A stretch of DNA of 64,000 nt from Byssothecium circinans (Eukaryota; Ascomycota; Dothideomycetes; Pleosporales; Massarinaceae). The notes under the pieces are model-generated. The model ran no database searches, was not told the origin of the DNA, and saw only the letters and a program-made list of their open reading frames with translations. The DNA lies in contig ML976978.1 of the NCBI GenBank assembly GCA_010015675.1, forward strand, positions 1,223,406 through 1,287,405, written 5' to 3'. Below are positions 42,953-53,646 of this stretch, piece after piece (position 1 is the first letter of the stretch; each line of letters opens with the position of its first letter). Position numbers and translations under genes: made by a program.

Positions 42953-44055
42953 GAATGCTCTTAGCAACTGTTCTTAGAAACACATCGATAAGAATCTAGC
43001 GAGATAGGCATCTTTGCGGTTGAAATAATAAATATGCCGCCGATGTGTAGTAGTACCCTGTTTAGGTTAAGCGAGCTTTTGGTAAATTTCTAGACCTCAC
43101 CTCATTGTTTCCCCCCAGATACCGAGATCTGCAGCTTCCCCACGACTCAATCTAGATGACTGATGACAGCTTCTGCATATCAAAGCCCAAAGTACTTCAT
43201 CATCGTGAGCCTTATCAATACCCTACAGTCAATGATACGTGTCGTAAGAACAAGCATCCAAAAAGGGATCGCAACGTTAACCACACAATCAGCTATAGAG
43301 GAATCGATCCTTCTTCGCGGCATTGACCAAGGTCCAGAAATAATTTCAAATCGTCTATACAGCCACCGTTGACGAACGAGCATCAGATTCCCCCGCCATG
43401 CGCTGGCATACTACGTTATAGCTGCATCTCCATGCATGCGCTTCAAGCATGCCGTTCTTCATCCGCAATGCTTGAGATAAGACCCGTATCTCCCAAACCC
43501 GAAATTCATGAGTTTTGCGGTTACGAAATCGCATGGGAGCATTCCCATTGGTCAATGGCATGCGTGGAGTGCTTAGTGCCGTCATCGCTAGGTGGGGGTC
43601 TACCCTAAAAATGCCAGACCGTTATTCTGGAGGGTGTGGAGGTGGATCAGCAAGTACTTCAGCCCGGGTCTAAGCCCAAATGAGTGGAAGGTAGCTACTG
43701 CCTACCTGGACAAGGAATGTCAAAGATGGAGGCTGCAGAAACTGGTTATGTCGGTGCTTCAGTCACGTACAAATGTCATCATCAGGCTGAGGAGTTATCA
43801 AGGGCCTCCTGCGGCACAGAGCTGGGAGATTGACGACCATATCTAACCGATTGGAGGCAGTAAGCTGCGAAGCCTGCAGATGCTTGATGCCGGCGTAGCT
43901 TTGAAGTGTTTACCTAACAGCAGGGAGTCAACATGAATAGAGATACTGAGAGATAGGGTCTCGCTGTTGGTATATACTGTAGATTTCTGCACCACTACTT
44001 CTTCCTAAACTTATCATTTCTCCGAACCTTTTCGAAATTTGTATTGGGAGGGAAA
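42953..44055. other. Intergenic, about 1.1 kb
   Basis: No open frame here shows a family feature. The last 150 bp are the promoter of the secreted ureohydrolase. Confidence 0.45.
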
Positions 44056-45584
44056 ATGAAGCTTTCCACTAGCATTCTGAGTTTTGCGGCCTTGGTGGCT
44101 GCGCATGGCGACCATGATCACGAACAAACGCCCATTGAGGGACCGCTCCAAGATCTTTGGTACAACACGCTCCCCGGTGATGGTGGGACACAGGTTTGTG
44201 AGCCCGAAGTGCGTCAAAGAGAATGACTCTGATTGACCTCCCTTAGGCGGATTCCGTTTTCTCCGGGATCTCAACCTTCGGTCGCCTCAAATACCATCCA
44301 TGCCTCTCAAGCCACGATGTAAAATATGACATTGCCTTCATCGGTACATTTTCTCCTAACTCTTTCTATCACGAATTCTCTGACTTGCTTTCAGGAGCTC
44401 CCTTCGACACTGGCACGTCATACCGCCCTGGGGCACGCTTCGGCCCCAGCGGCATCCGACAAGGTTCTCGCCGCCTCAATCTCTAGTATGTTTCCTCACA
44501 GCAATCACAAGCTTACTTCTGCTTCTTTGTGGGCATTAAGGCTCACGAAGGGTTGGATTTAGTGGCGGCTATAACGTCCCTCTTGCTGCAAATCCGTTTA
44601 ATTCATGGGCGAAGATTCTGGATTGCGGCGACATCCCCGTCACTTCGTATGATAACAAATGGGTATGAGATGTAGCGCTGAGAAGACATGTGGAATGCTC
44701 ACTTATGTCGCATAGGCACTCCAACAAATTGAGGAAGGCCATAACTTGCTCTTGTCTCGCCAGCCGGCTACGAATGCTCTGACGCCGGGCTATTCAAAGA
44801 AAGGCAAAACTTTGCCGCGGTTGATCACTCTCGGAGGCGATCACACCATCACACTTCCCCTATTGAGGTCTATCAACCGGTAAGCATGCTTCACTAAATT
44901 CTTCGGATAGTGGCTTATGAAATATAGCGAGTACGGCCCTGTAAGCGTGATTCATTTCGACTCCCACCTCGATACCTGGCGACCAAAAGTCTTCGGTGGT
45001 TCACCCAGTGAACAAGCCAGCATCAATCACGGAACATACTTCTACCACGCCGCACAAGAAGGACTTCTCACTAACGACTCCAACATTCATGCCGGAATTC
45101 GCACTACTCTCTCTGGTCCGTCCGACTACGAGAATGATGGATATTGTGGTTTTGAGATTGTTGAAGCGAGAGAAGTCGACAAGATTGGAACGGATGGGAT
45201 CATCAAAAAGATCAGGGAGAGGGTAGGAACTGAGAAGCCGGTATACTTGAGTATTGATATTGACACTTTGGATCCGGCTTTCGCACCGGCTACGGGCACT
45301 CCGGAGACGGGCGGCTGGACAACCAGAGAGTTGCGGACTATTATTCGTGGCTTGGAGGGAATCAATCTTATTGCTGCGGATATCGTCGAGGTCGCGCCGG
45401 CGTACGATACAAACGCGGAGCTTACGACGATGGCGGCTGCTGTATGTATACTCCTGCTCATAGTGTTGTAGATGCTGACTATAAGCAGGACAGTTTGTAT
45501 GAGGTCATGACTCTTATGGTTAAGAAGGGACCTCTGAGTGTCAAGCAGGAAGAGGATGAAGAGGTCATGGAGCTCAAGGCGTGA
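44056..45584 (+). CDS. Secreted agmatinase-type ureohydrolase, seven exons
   Basis: Exons 44056-44193, 44247-44343, 44395-44485, 44563-44662, 44716-44879, 44928-45441 and 45489-45584 give 399 aa, phases closing throughout. The N-terminus is a signal peptide ([18 protein letters not shown]). The ureohydrolase fold follows: [20 protein letters not shown], the metal ligands GGDHT, DSHLD and [19 protein letters not shown], and the late [17 protein letters not shown]. These are the Mn-binding motifs of arginase/agmatinase enzymes, which split a guanidino group to release urea; the sequence is agmatinase-like. The signal peptide sets it apart from cytosolic agmatinase and implies secretion or a compartment of the secretory pathway. 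Agmatine, guanidinobutyrate or a related compound are all possible substrates. Confidence 0.92.
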
Positions 45585-45923
45585 TTTGAGAAACGCATGT
45601 AGGAGGTATGAAGATGCGAAGAGCACAAGCAGTGCTCACTGCTACGTATAGAAGTACATGAAATGAAACGATGCTTGTAACTCTACCCTGATTGTGAAGG
45701 GAGGAGCTTTCCGATGTGTTCCGAATTCCGAGATCCAGCTGGCCAATCAAAAGAAGTGATTAATAATTGGTGAGCGCCTCCGGTAAATCCCGGTGATGAC
45801 ATAGCTTCGAGTGAATTCAAAGACGATCACACACGCACACCTATTCCCTCCCCACCGTGACCTATCTTCGCCATACCTCAGTCGCTGTCCCCGGAAGCGA
45901 AGTCCATCGATGCCTTAGCAGTC
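45585..45923. other. Intergenic between same-strand genes
   Basis: 3' flank of the ureohydrolase and promoter of the Isa1 gene. Nothing recognisable beyond an ATTGG/CCAAT pair region near 45741-45770. Confidence 0.4.
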
Positions 45924-46715
45924 ATGTCTCTCCCTCGAACCGCTGTAAAGCTCACGCGCACCTCCGCGGCTCCGCTAAGAAAATTCGCCCCATCACCAAC
46001 AACTGCTCGCAGATGCCCACAATGCTCAAGGAACTTCACCAGCTTCTCCCCGTACCACGCATCATCTAAGCGACAACTTCAGACGGCGAGCGTCTACCAC
46101 CCGTCGAACCTACAACCCGAACTACCACCCCGAAATTTTGGAGTGCCCGACACTTCGATCGCGGGCGGTGAACCTGAGGTTAACAACTCGATACCGCCAC
46201 AGCCAGCGTCAGAGCAGCGAGCTACGGCTACTCAAAGAGAGCGCTCCAGCGTGAGCATACCAGAAGGCGAGGCGCAGAAGAGTCAACCTACCCAGACCGG
46301 CAAACCTCTACGGCCGCGAAGATACAACTTTGGCCCTCGAAAAGCTCCAATAAAGCTTTCTCCATCTGCTGTATCACATCTGAGACAGTTGCTGAACCAA
46401 CCGGAACCTAAGCTCATAAGGATAGGCACCAAGGCGAAAGGCTGTTCTGGGTTGGCGTATCACTTGGAGTATGTGGACAAGCCATCGACGCTGGATGAGC
46501 AGGTGGAGCAAGATGGTGTGAAGGTTTTGATCGACAACAAGGCGCTGCTGAACATCATTGGGAGCGAAATGCATTGGCTGGAGGATAAGCTCAACCAGCG
46601 GTTCGTTTTCAAGAACCCTAATATTAGTGAGTCTACCCGACCCTCAACCTGTAACAATACTAACGTGACCTTAGCTGAGCAATGCGGCTGTGGAGAGTCC
46701 TTTAGCGTTGGATAA
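45924..46715 (+). CDS. ISA1: Mitochondrial iron-sulfur assembly protein Isa1
   Basis: Exons 45924-46626 and 46675-46715 give 247 aa. The 48-bp intron (GTGAGT..TTAG, branch CTAAC) is a multiple of three without a stop in frame, so retention would insert 16 residues just before the last cysteines. The N-terminus is rich in Arg, Ser and Thr without acids (MSLPRTAVKLTRTSAAPLRK), a mitochondrial presequence. A disordered stretch follows. The A-type carrier domain starts near residue 140 (IKLSPSAVSHLRQLL). It has its three conserved cysteines in KGCSGLAYHLEYV and in EQCGCGESFSV at the C-terminus, the latter encoded after the intron. Isa1 acts with Isa2 and Iba57 to make 4Fe-4S clusters for aconitase-type and radical-SAM enzymes in the matrix. 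Confidence 0.93.
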   Translation: MSLPRTAVKLTRTSAAPLRKFAPSPTTARRCPQCSRNFTSFSPYHASSKRQLQTASVYHPSNLQPELPPRNFGVPDTSIAGGEPEVNNSIPPQPASEQRATATQRERSSVSIPEGEAQKSQPTQTGKPLRPRRYNFGPRKAPIKLSPSAVSHLRQLLNQPEPKLIRIGTKAKGCSGLAYHLEYVDKPSTLDEQVEQDGVKVLIDNKALLNIIGSEMHWLEDKLNQRFVFKNPNISESTRPSTCNNTNVTLAEQCGCGESFSVG

Positions 46716-46840
46716 AATCCCTCATATTTGTATGATACACGAGCTTCACATTGTCTGGCGTAGTATACCCGGCATTAGACCTCGGCATAGACGGATCATT
46801 AATCACAAATATCATTGCTAGCTTCCCTCTTTTACAGCTC

Positions 46841-47300
46841 TCAAAACACTCCCGGCTGAAAATCCGCCCCCTTGAAGTCGGCGACGAATTCCTGTACGAA
46901 TTTGGAAAATGCCCGATGCGCCGGATCTTCATTGGTATAATAGTCGAGGTCCTCCTGGTTGTCGAATTCCATACAAAGGCGTGAGTATAGGGCCCCTGCG
47001 ACACTCAGACGAGTCGTTTTAGTTTAGGAGAAGTCTAGGTACTCACAGAAAATAGTTCAGGAAGGGCGTTCTTTCCACCTTTTAACCCCTTGACATAGGG
47101 CTCTTTGGAGGTTGGACGGACGCATTTCTCTGAAAGCGCGATCAGGGCCCGACAAATCTGCATTGATGTTAGGCACCGAATACCATACCATCGGGGATTT
47201 TCGTAGAATTGTACTACGAAACAGGCTGACATACCTCGTCCACTTGTGCTTTTGTTGTGGTTTCCTTCCAGGCGAACAGTACGATATGAGTGATAGCCAT
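46841..47300 (-). pseudogene. Stress-responsive Dabb-domain protein with an apparent frameshift
   Basis: Exons 47300-47235, 47157-47047 and 46995 onward. Exon 1 opens MAITHIVLFAWKETTTKAQV and exon 2 continues ICRALIALSEKC, PYVKGLKGGKNALPEL, both typical of the dimeric alpha/beta barrel (Dabb) family. Exon 3 starts in frame with GPYTHAFV, matching the family's xxxTHxFVVEF strand. The following EFDNQEDLDYYTNEDPAH and FSKFVQEFVADF lie in the next frame and end at 46841. A one-base deletion near 46971-46976 explains this; no intron does. The frame as written runs on to 46702 with unrelated sequence. Either the gene is recently broken or the sequence has a one-base error. Family members are small cytosolic stress-linked or cyclase-like proteins. 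Confidence 0.75.
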
Positions 47301-47640
47301 GATTGTGTTGTTAGTCGAGACTGAGAAAGTCGACAATTTATGTTTGAACAAACTCAGCACTTCAACCTTATATATGTCAAGAATGTGGTGTTTTCTAATC
47401 CGGGACAGTTCGGATGTGAGGGCATGACCAATTAGACGCCAAGACTAATGCATAGGCGGAGCTGGCTCCTAAGGTTCAGAACTTCACACCACGGTCCAAG
47501 CCTGGAGTTTGTACGGAAGACACAATGGAATCGCACACGAACTACTTGAACCTTATTAACCATTCGACACAACCCTGCAACACCTGACCGTCGTTCCCGG
47601 GCCTCACGTGGATCTCCGAGCTCCTCCGCTCACCACCACC
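47301..47640. promoter_or_regulatory. Divergent promoter region
   Basis: Lies between the Dabb gene (minus) and Dsc3 (plus). No specific site was identified. Confidence 0.35.
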
Positions 47641-48621
47641 ATGGCGACCACGGCCGAGCTTCCAGACCAGCTCATATACCTTATAATACGCTTCGCGAAC
47701 TCCATCCCAGACCTCCCGCTGTCTATACCTTCACCGAGAACCACGACCACGCTCTCGCTGAAGCAGCTCATCCGCTCGCATCTCCCCTCCAACAGTGCCC
47801 ATGCGCGACTGCGTTTGATATACGCGGGAAAGGTGCTGGCAGATACATCGCCACTGGCTACATCGCTACGATTACCTCCACCGCCGCCGCGAAGAAATGG
47901 AACATACAATGAGCATGGAACAGGCAGCAAGAGCAAGGGGAAGCAGCCCGTACGAGATGCCTCCCCAGCACCAGATAGCTTGGATATACCCGCTGAGGCG
48001 AAGAAATACTACATACACTGCTCCCTTGGTGATGCGCTTTCAGTCGCAGAGCTAGCCTCCGAGACCACGCTCGCACGAACAACAGAAGAGTCGCTGAAGT
48101 CACAATACCAAGCCTCATCTTCCCAACGTCCCAGAAGTGCCACCACAACCAGCAGCAATGGCACAAAACGGCGTACCTCAACTGGCACATCTACCAACGC
48201 AGTCCCCGAACCGCAGGGCTTCGACCGGCTTCTTTCCTCGGGGTTCACACCCCAAGAAGTAGCCTCGCTACGCTCACACTTCCAAACGAACCTTTCCTAC
48301 ACGCATACGCCCGATACCATGCCCTCGGCCTCAGAAATGCGCGCTCTAGAGGACCGATGGCTGGATTCTACAGCTACCGATCCCTCGCCTGCGTTGACGG
48401 GCGAGGGCGGAGGGGAAGCGGGTTGGGGCGCGGGGTTTGCGGTTGAGGAAGGCGGATTGGATGATATGCTTTGGGGCTATCTGACGGGATTCTTTTGGCC
48501 GCTTGGCGCGCTGGTTTGGGGGTTCAGGGAGGAGGGCGTTTGGCCTAGACGCAGGCAGTTGGCGGTTGTTATGGGGGTGGTGCTTAATGCCGCTTTCGGG
48601 TTTATGCGGTGGAGTCAGTAG
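47641..48621 (+). CDS. dsc3: DSC E3 ubiquitin ligase complex subunit 3
   Basis: Single exon, 326 aa from ATG 47641. The N-terminal 100 residues form a ubiquitin-like fold (LIYLIIRFANSIPDLPLSI, LKQLIRSHLPS, RLRLIYAGKVLAD). A Ser/Thr-rich linker follows, then the conserved C-terminal region (GFDRLLSSGFTPQEVASLR, SASEMRALEDRWLD). Two hydrophobic segments near the end (YLTGFFWPLGALVWGF and LAVVMGVVLNAAFGFM) anchor it in the membrane. This matches Dsc3 of the Golgi DSC complex, which cleaves the sterol regulator SREBP and is needed for hypoxia growth and azole tolerance in Aspergillus and fission yeast. The frame is open upstream, but ATG 47641 gives a clean Ubl start. Confidence 0.9.
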   Translation: MATTAELPDQLIYLIIRFANSIPDLPLSIPSPRTTTTLSLKQLIRSHLPSNSAHARLRLIYAGKVLADTSPLATSLRLPPPPPRRNGTYNEHGTGSKSKGKQPVRDASPAPDSLDIPAEAKKYYIHCSLGDALSVAELASETTLARTTEESLKSQYQASSSQRPRSATTTSSNGTKRRTSTGTSTNAVPEPQGFDRLLSSGFTPQEVASLRSHFQTNLSYTHTPDTMPSASEMRALEDRWLDSTATDPSPALTGEGGGEAGWGAGFAVEEGGLDDMLWGYLTGFFWPLGALVWGFREEGVWPRRRQLAVVMGVVLNAAFGFMRWSQ

Positions 48622-49546
48622 GGGCAGGCGTGTATATGTTTTTGGTTCGAGATACCATGGGTTGGATGGGAACAGCGTAGTGTACAGTTGTGGTGCGGTA
48701 CATTCATATATTGATGTACATTTGTATGATGCCATTTTCCTATGCAGTCGATTATGAAGGGAGACTGTTTCTGAGACCTAATTATTGGTCCAACTTCGCA
48801 AAGAATTCGACTTCGTTGATTTTCCTTAAACTTCCATGTACGGCCCATCTTGATTGTTCACATGCCCAAGTCACGCCCTCCAACTGTCCAGGCCATATGT
48901 GCATGGAGCCGTCAAACGCATCGCCACGCCGCCAACCGACGGAAAACCCATCTCACTACTCGTCACCCTACAGAAACTTATAGAAGCGCGAGCGCGTACG
49001 TCATGCAGCCATTCGTACTTCACAGGGCGCGCGCGCCAGGAAAAAAATCCCTTCAGGTGTCATACTCTCAAATGCGCAATGACTCTCGTTGTGCATTGCG
49101 GTAGGATTATAAATGCGGGTCGTATTTTGTTTGCGAAGTGGCCAATCAGAATCCGTACTCGCCGCCTCGCGAGTTCCGTCGACCCCTCTGATTGGCGAGT
49201 TTGAGGACAGCTTACAAAGGGGAGGATTTGGTAAGCTTGGGTTGACGTGATGTGGGTTACATGTTATGGGGAAGGGCGTGGTGTCATAGTTTCATGGCGT
49301 AGGGTGAGTGAGGGACAGGGAAGTGTATAAAAGGGGCCGTTGGGGTGGGGAAGGATATTGTCAAACAACAACAATTCATCAACGGCGAAGTAAAGCAAAG
49401 CATCAATTGCAAAGACATCAACTTCATTCATCAATCTCCAAAACACCGCTAGAACCGTCCCATCAATCGACGAACATCACCACCCGATTACAACAACCTC
49501 ATCATCTCACCAAAACCAACCTCAACCACTTACCATTCAAACCAAA
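48622..49546. other. Intergenic and long leader of the repeat protein
   Basis: Contains paired inverted CCAAT boxes and a TATA box (listed separately). From about 49370 to 49546 the DNA is C/A-rich, typical of a highly expressed fungal leader. No gene. Confidence 0.5.
49141..49332 (+). promoter_or_regulatory. Inverted CCAAT pair and TATA box
   Basis: A 10-bp inverted repeat gccaatcaga (49141-49150) / tctgattggc (49187-49196) places two CCAAT boxes back to back, 36 bp apart. A consensus tataaaa lies at 49326-49332, about 215 bp before the ATG at 49547, in the usual order for a regulated fungal promoter. CCAAT boxes are bound by the HAP/CBC complex. Confidence 0.5.
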
Positions 49547-50047
49547 ATGACCCAATCCCACTCTCAATCCGCCCTCACAAACCTCATCACCCGCGCAAAG
49601 GCCCACCACGAAGCCCTCAACGACGCCTACGCTACCTACTACTCCGGCGGCGTCTCCCCCACAACCTCACCCCGCGTATCCATGGCTTCAGCTCGCCAGC
49701 CCTCGACGACCTCAACATCATCCAGCTCTTCCACATCTAGCCTAAGCAAGGCCTGGAAGTCGGTCAAAAAACACGCCAAAGAGCACCACGAGGGCGTGGA
49801 TGCTGCATATGCTGCATACTACGGCCTGGGGAGCCGTGCTGGAGAGAGCCAGGCTTATGAGGCTAGGAGTTCGGTGGATAGTGCTACGCCGAGGTCGAGT
49901 GTCGAGAAGGGAAGAGTGGCTGTAGAGAAAAGGGAGAGCGGGGTTAGGAGGGCTGCGGAGGCGTTGAAGAGGAGGGCTAGGGAGCATCATAGGGGTGTGA
50001 ATGCGGCTTATTCTTCCTACTATGGGGTTGGTGTTAGTACCGCCTAG
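49547..50047 (+). CDS. Small protein with three HH..AY..YY repeats
   Basis: Single exon, 166 aa, basic. An 18-residue motif occurs three times: KAHHEALNDAYATYYSGG (from residue 18), KEHHEGVDAAYAAYYGLG (from 78) and REHHRGVNAAYSSYYGVG (from 145). Consensus is K/R-x-H-H-x-x-V/L-N/D-x-A-Y-x-x-Y-Y. Each copy follows a basic amphipathic helix (ALTNLITRA, LSKAWKSVKKHA, AAEALKRRA), so the full unit is about 30 residues. Spacers are Ser/Thr-rich and disordered. There is no signal peptide or membrane segment. I do not recognise a named family. The paired His could bind metal and the Tyr-rich face could bind a partner or self-assemble, but these are guesses. A strong promoter suggests high or induced expression. 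Confidence 0.8.
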   Translation: MTQSHSQSALTNLITRAKAHHEALNDAYATYYSGGVSPTTSPRVSMASARQPSTTSTSSSSSTSSLSKAWKSVKKHAKEHHEGVDAAYAAYYGLGSRAGESQAYEARSSVDSATPRSSVEKGRVAVEKRESGVRRAAEALKRRAREHHRGVNAAYSSYYGVGVSTA

Positions 50048-50540
50048 GAGGGGAGAGAGGCGATGGTATGAGGAATAAGCGCGGAAGGTTTTTCTTTTGT
50101 TTGGGATCTTTTGGAGTTTGTATTTGTGAGCGAGGGGTTGGTTGGTAATTTGCAGACGGTTCAGACAACGATTCCCTGGTGAATGGAATATCTTCCCATA
50201 TTTTACTATTGTGCATTTGACGCTGGCGAATCGGTCAGGTTGATGATTGCGCTGCTCATGATCGACAAAGTCTACACAATTAGAATGAGCTTCAGCCGTA
50301 TCAAACATGCCTCCAGGCTGGTGAAATATAGTGATGCTGGACATCTAGGTAATCTCTCTGCGATGCCCAGAGCTCTTGCTTCGTCCCAGACGCCTCCTCT
50401 TAATGTGTGATATTGCCTGAAGCTCACGGTCTTGTTGATAGGTCTAGCTCTATCGCAATATTTGTGTATGGTAATCTTGGAGTTGGTGCGGTATCCGTGT
50501 AATGTCGGGTCTCGTCGTCGTCGTCGCTAACGCTCGAACC
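50048..50540. other. Intergenic between convergent genes
   Basis: 3' flanks only. Nothing recognisable. Confidence 0.5.
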
Positions 50541-51401
50541 TCATATCCCCAAGCGTTCCGACAGCGGCATGTTATCCCATCGCTGTTGTCCTTGATGAGC
50601 CTTTCCATCCACTATTGGTATAAGGACCTCCACATCAAGGTGAGGATCGCTGAAGCTGTCGCTAACCGGGACGGAATTCCTCGATCCTGTTTTCCACCTC
50701 GGCTTCTCTCCCTTCTGAGCTCTTCCTACGCCCATTTCCCTCCATTTCTTCGGCGGCTTGATACCCAGCTCGACCAGATTTGACCAGATCTTTTCTCCAC
50801 GTTTGTCCCACCGGCGCATTCTGTCCTCTTGCTCCTCGTCCGAGGGCCGCCACTTGCTCTTCAGTATGCGGCGTATAGCTTCCGAAGAAACCTTGAAATG
50901 GTCTGCAAGCACTTGTGTGGTGAACCTCTCCGGTTGCGTCTGGTGTAAATGCCGTATGCCTTCCATTGTGTCTGGGGATAACTTTTTGCGCGGGTTCCAA
51001 CTTTCTCCAGCAAGCTTCTCCTTCATCGCTTCCTTGTATATTAGCCAGTGCGGCTTTTCCTTCTCCGGTCCTTCTCCTTCAAGCGAGCTGAGGGCATCGT
51101 TGGTTCTGAACGGCTTCGGTGCCGCTGTGGGAGTTCGTTGTCGACGTATCGAGGCATCCTGCGCGTATCTTACGCTTCTTTCTGTACCATCTCTAGGTCT
51201 ATCCCGCCATGATCTTCTGTCCTGTCTGTCACTGCCGATGGCGAGAGACCTTTGCCGCAAAGACGGGTTGTTGGAGACGCTGAAGGATCGAGATGGTTGT
51301 AACGTAGTAAATAATTTTAAGTGAGATGAGATAACATTTCCGGTATAAGTGAACGAGTGGACAAGGGGATTGAACGTCCGGGAACAGGCGTGGTAAGTCA
51401 T
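50541..51401 (-). CDS. RRG9: Required for respiratory growth protein 9 (Neugrin family)
   Basis: Single exon, 286 aa from the Met at 51401; an upstream in-frame Met at 51491 adds 30 residues that look unlike a presequence. The N-terminus is rich in Ser, Thr and Arg (LKLFTTLQPSRSFSVSNN), a mitochondrial presequence. The core is the Rrg9/Neugrin domain: KPHWLIYKEAMKEKL, WNPRKKLSPDTMEGIRHLH, ERFTTQVLADHFKVSSEAIR and RILKSKWRPSDEEQEDRMRR. The middle part resembles a helix-turn-helix. Yeast Rrg9 is needed to keep mitochondrial DNA and respiration; the human relative neugrin works in mitochondrial rRNA handling. The tail is variable. Confidence 0.9.
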   Translation of the reverse strand: MTYHACSRTFNPLVHSFTYTGNVISSHLKLFTTLQPSRSFSVSNNPSLRQRSLAIGSDRQDRRSWRDRPRDGTERSVRYAQDASIRRQRTPTAAPKPFRTNDALSSLEGEGPEKEKPHWLIYKEAMKEKLAGESWNPRKKLSPDTMEGIRHLHQTQPERFTTQVLADHFKVSSEAIRRILKSKWRPSDEEQEDRMRRWDKRGEKIWSNLVELGIKPPKKWREMGVGRAQKGEKPRWKTGSRNSVPVSDSFSDPHLDVEVLIPIVDGKAHQGQQRWDNMPLSERLGI

Positions 51402-51783
51402 TGTGATGGGAAAGATATCAGGAGAACTATCTTGACGATCATCCTCAAAACTTTGGACTTTCTCGCACGGCCCAGCTCTGCGCCAAGCCAATCAGGCGTC
51501 ATTACCGCCGCCACACCTCGAATACCTTCACGAGCACCTCAACTCGGTCGGAAAGCAGGCTCTACAGAAACTGTCTCCTAAAATATGCAAAAGAGATCAT
51601 ATGCTCACCGCTCTATCTCGGAGAGGAACATAGCCGACCCCCGCCCGGCCTAGCGCCTCGGTAATATCTGAAGGTGTGAGAGCTTCATCGTGCATTACGT
51701 TTAGATCCACTGTCTTTACCTTGAACAACCCCTCTTCTGTTGACATACATTCTTTGGTTTTGTGTAACAGAAATCTTCAAGTC
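51402..51783. promoter_or_regulatory. Divergent promoter region
   Basis: Lies between RRG9 (minus) and the DUF2236 gene (plus). No specific site was identified. Confidence 0.35.
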
Positions 51784-53350
51784 ATGCCTTTCCCTAATTC
51801 ATTTCGGCGGAGCACAGAGAACACCAAGCAGTGAGTTTTCTCAAGTACCCTTGAGACGATTCTTACTGATTAATCAAGTTGTTGGGGATATTCATTTGAA
51901 TGGACAGATGACCACCTTACGAGCGAGCAGACAGAGCCTCTGAAACATTCGTACGACGTTCTGGGTGAAGAATGCCTAGGTATCTTGAACACAATCTCGC
52001 CACCGCACAAAGGAGCTTTGCCACCCAACGAAACTCAGCAGCAACAGCCGTCAGATGAAGAGAAGAAGGAATCAACAGAAACAGAAGGGGAGAAGAAAGA
52101 AGAACTTCCACTTCCTCAGCGAGACCTTTTTGCTTTGTTGAAAGAGCATCATGAATCACACCCCAAGCTTCACCAACTGTGGGAAGAAGTCAACTATGTC
52201 CCAGAATGGGTAGACTGGGTACAGATAGAGAGAGGACAGGACGTCTTCTACCGATACGGAGGCCCTGCCTTGACTGGACTTACATATCAGTCGCTGCTTG
52301 GAGGCATGGGGGCGGCCCGCGTCGTTGAGACACTGGCGAGAACAGGAGGCTTTTCTACGAAGGTAGCGAGAAGGAGACTCTTCGAGACGACGCAACACAT
52401 TCTTCAGTGCACCAAGTCACTAGACTCCATCAAGCCTGGTGGCGCCGGTCATGTCTCGTCCGTGAGAGTACGCTTGCTACACGCCGCCGTCCGTCAGCGC
52501 ATCATGAAGCTCGCAAACCAACGACCAAGCTACTTTAATCTCGAAGAATGGGGTGTACCTGTTAACGACATTGACCAGATAGGCACCCTCAGCACGTTCT
52601 CCGCGACTCTTATCTGGATTAGCTTCCCTCGGCAAGGCATATATTTACGGGAACAAGAGAAGGAAGACTATGTTGCCCTATGGCGATACATTGGCTACAT
52701 TCTTGGGACACCTACCGAGCACTTCGCAACGATAGCGAAAGCCAAGGCCATCATGGAATCACTTCTTTACAACGAAGTGAACCCATCGGAAATGTCGAGG
52801 GTACTAGCTAATAACATTATTCACTCTCTTGAAGGCCAGCCCCCCACGTTTGTCTCGCCTGATATGCTGGTAGCGAGTGCTCGCTGGCTTAACGGCAACG
52901 ACCTCGGCGACCAACTCGGTCTGCCTCGCGTTTCCTGGTATTACTGGTCCCTCATGGCTGGTCAATGCGTATGTATCTCCATCTTAGACTACTCGGATAT
53001 CTACTGACTTCGTGCTCGATGTTTAGATCTTCTTCATGGGTCTCTGCTACTTCTATCGCGCGTTACCATGGTTAGACGCAGGGCACATCGCACGTCTCAA
53101 ACGTATATTTTACGCCGTAATTGTAGAAGCCAAGTACGGTCTCGCAGGCGTGGAGACGTCATTTGACTTTAAATATGTCCCCGAGTACGAGACAGTGACA
53201 GAGATGGGAGCGCCGCGAGACATCAAGTTACGCAGCAACAGCGTAGAGATGCGCAATCTGAGGGCTTTAGGGATATTTGCAGGTGTGTTGGGATTGGGAG
53301 CATGGGTGTCGTACAAGGCTACTACGAGTATACTGGCGAAGATTTGGTGA
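51784..53350 (+). CDS. DUF2236 / MpaB-like oxygenase-fold membrane protein
   Basis: Exons 51784-51830, 51879-52968 and 53027-53350 give 486 aa; introns of 48 and 58 bp close in phase. The short first exon was found because the next exon needs it: together they read CWGYSFEWTDDHLTSEQTEP, the usual opening of this family. An acidic Glu/Lys-rich insert follows. The DUF2236 core has VPEWVDWVQIERGQDVFYRY, GGMGAARVVETLARTGGF, ETTQHILQCTKSLDSI, VRVRLLHAAVRQRIM and FSATLIWISFPRQGI. Hydrophobic stretches near 365-385 (SLMAGQCIFFMGLCYFYRAL) and at the C-terminus (LGIFAGVLGLGAWVSY) suggest membrane attachment. The fold is shared with latex-clearing protein Lcp and fungal MpaB, which bind haem and cleave isoprenoid chains. 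The substrate here is unknown. Confidence 0.87.
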
Positions 53351-53646
53351 GGTGAGAGGCAGTCCTTCTGATACCGCCCGTGCGTGGTCGAAGCCTGGCT
53401 TGGCATGCCTTCACCTACTAGCCCCAATTCATCGTTCACGACGGTTTGAGTTTTATTCAGACTTGCTATTGTCTGCTCTCACCGTCACCTCATCTGTTCG
53501 CTTATTGTAGCACGCAAACTCTTCAATCCTTTACTCTCTCCGCTCTCTCTCTCTCTCTTCAACTTCTCAAACTTTCAAACGTCTTTTTTTATTCCAATTA
53601 CTTCAATTCTCACTTGACAAACGACGCATTGCTAGCAGCCAAGATT

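Noticed and set aside
43163..43846. Short open frames between the MATE and ureohydrolase genes
   Set aside because: No family features or sensible gene structure.
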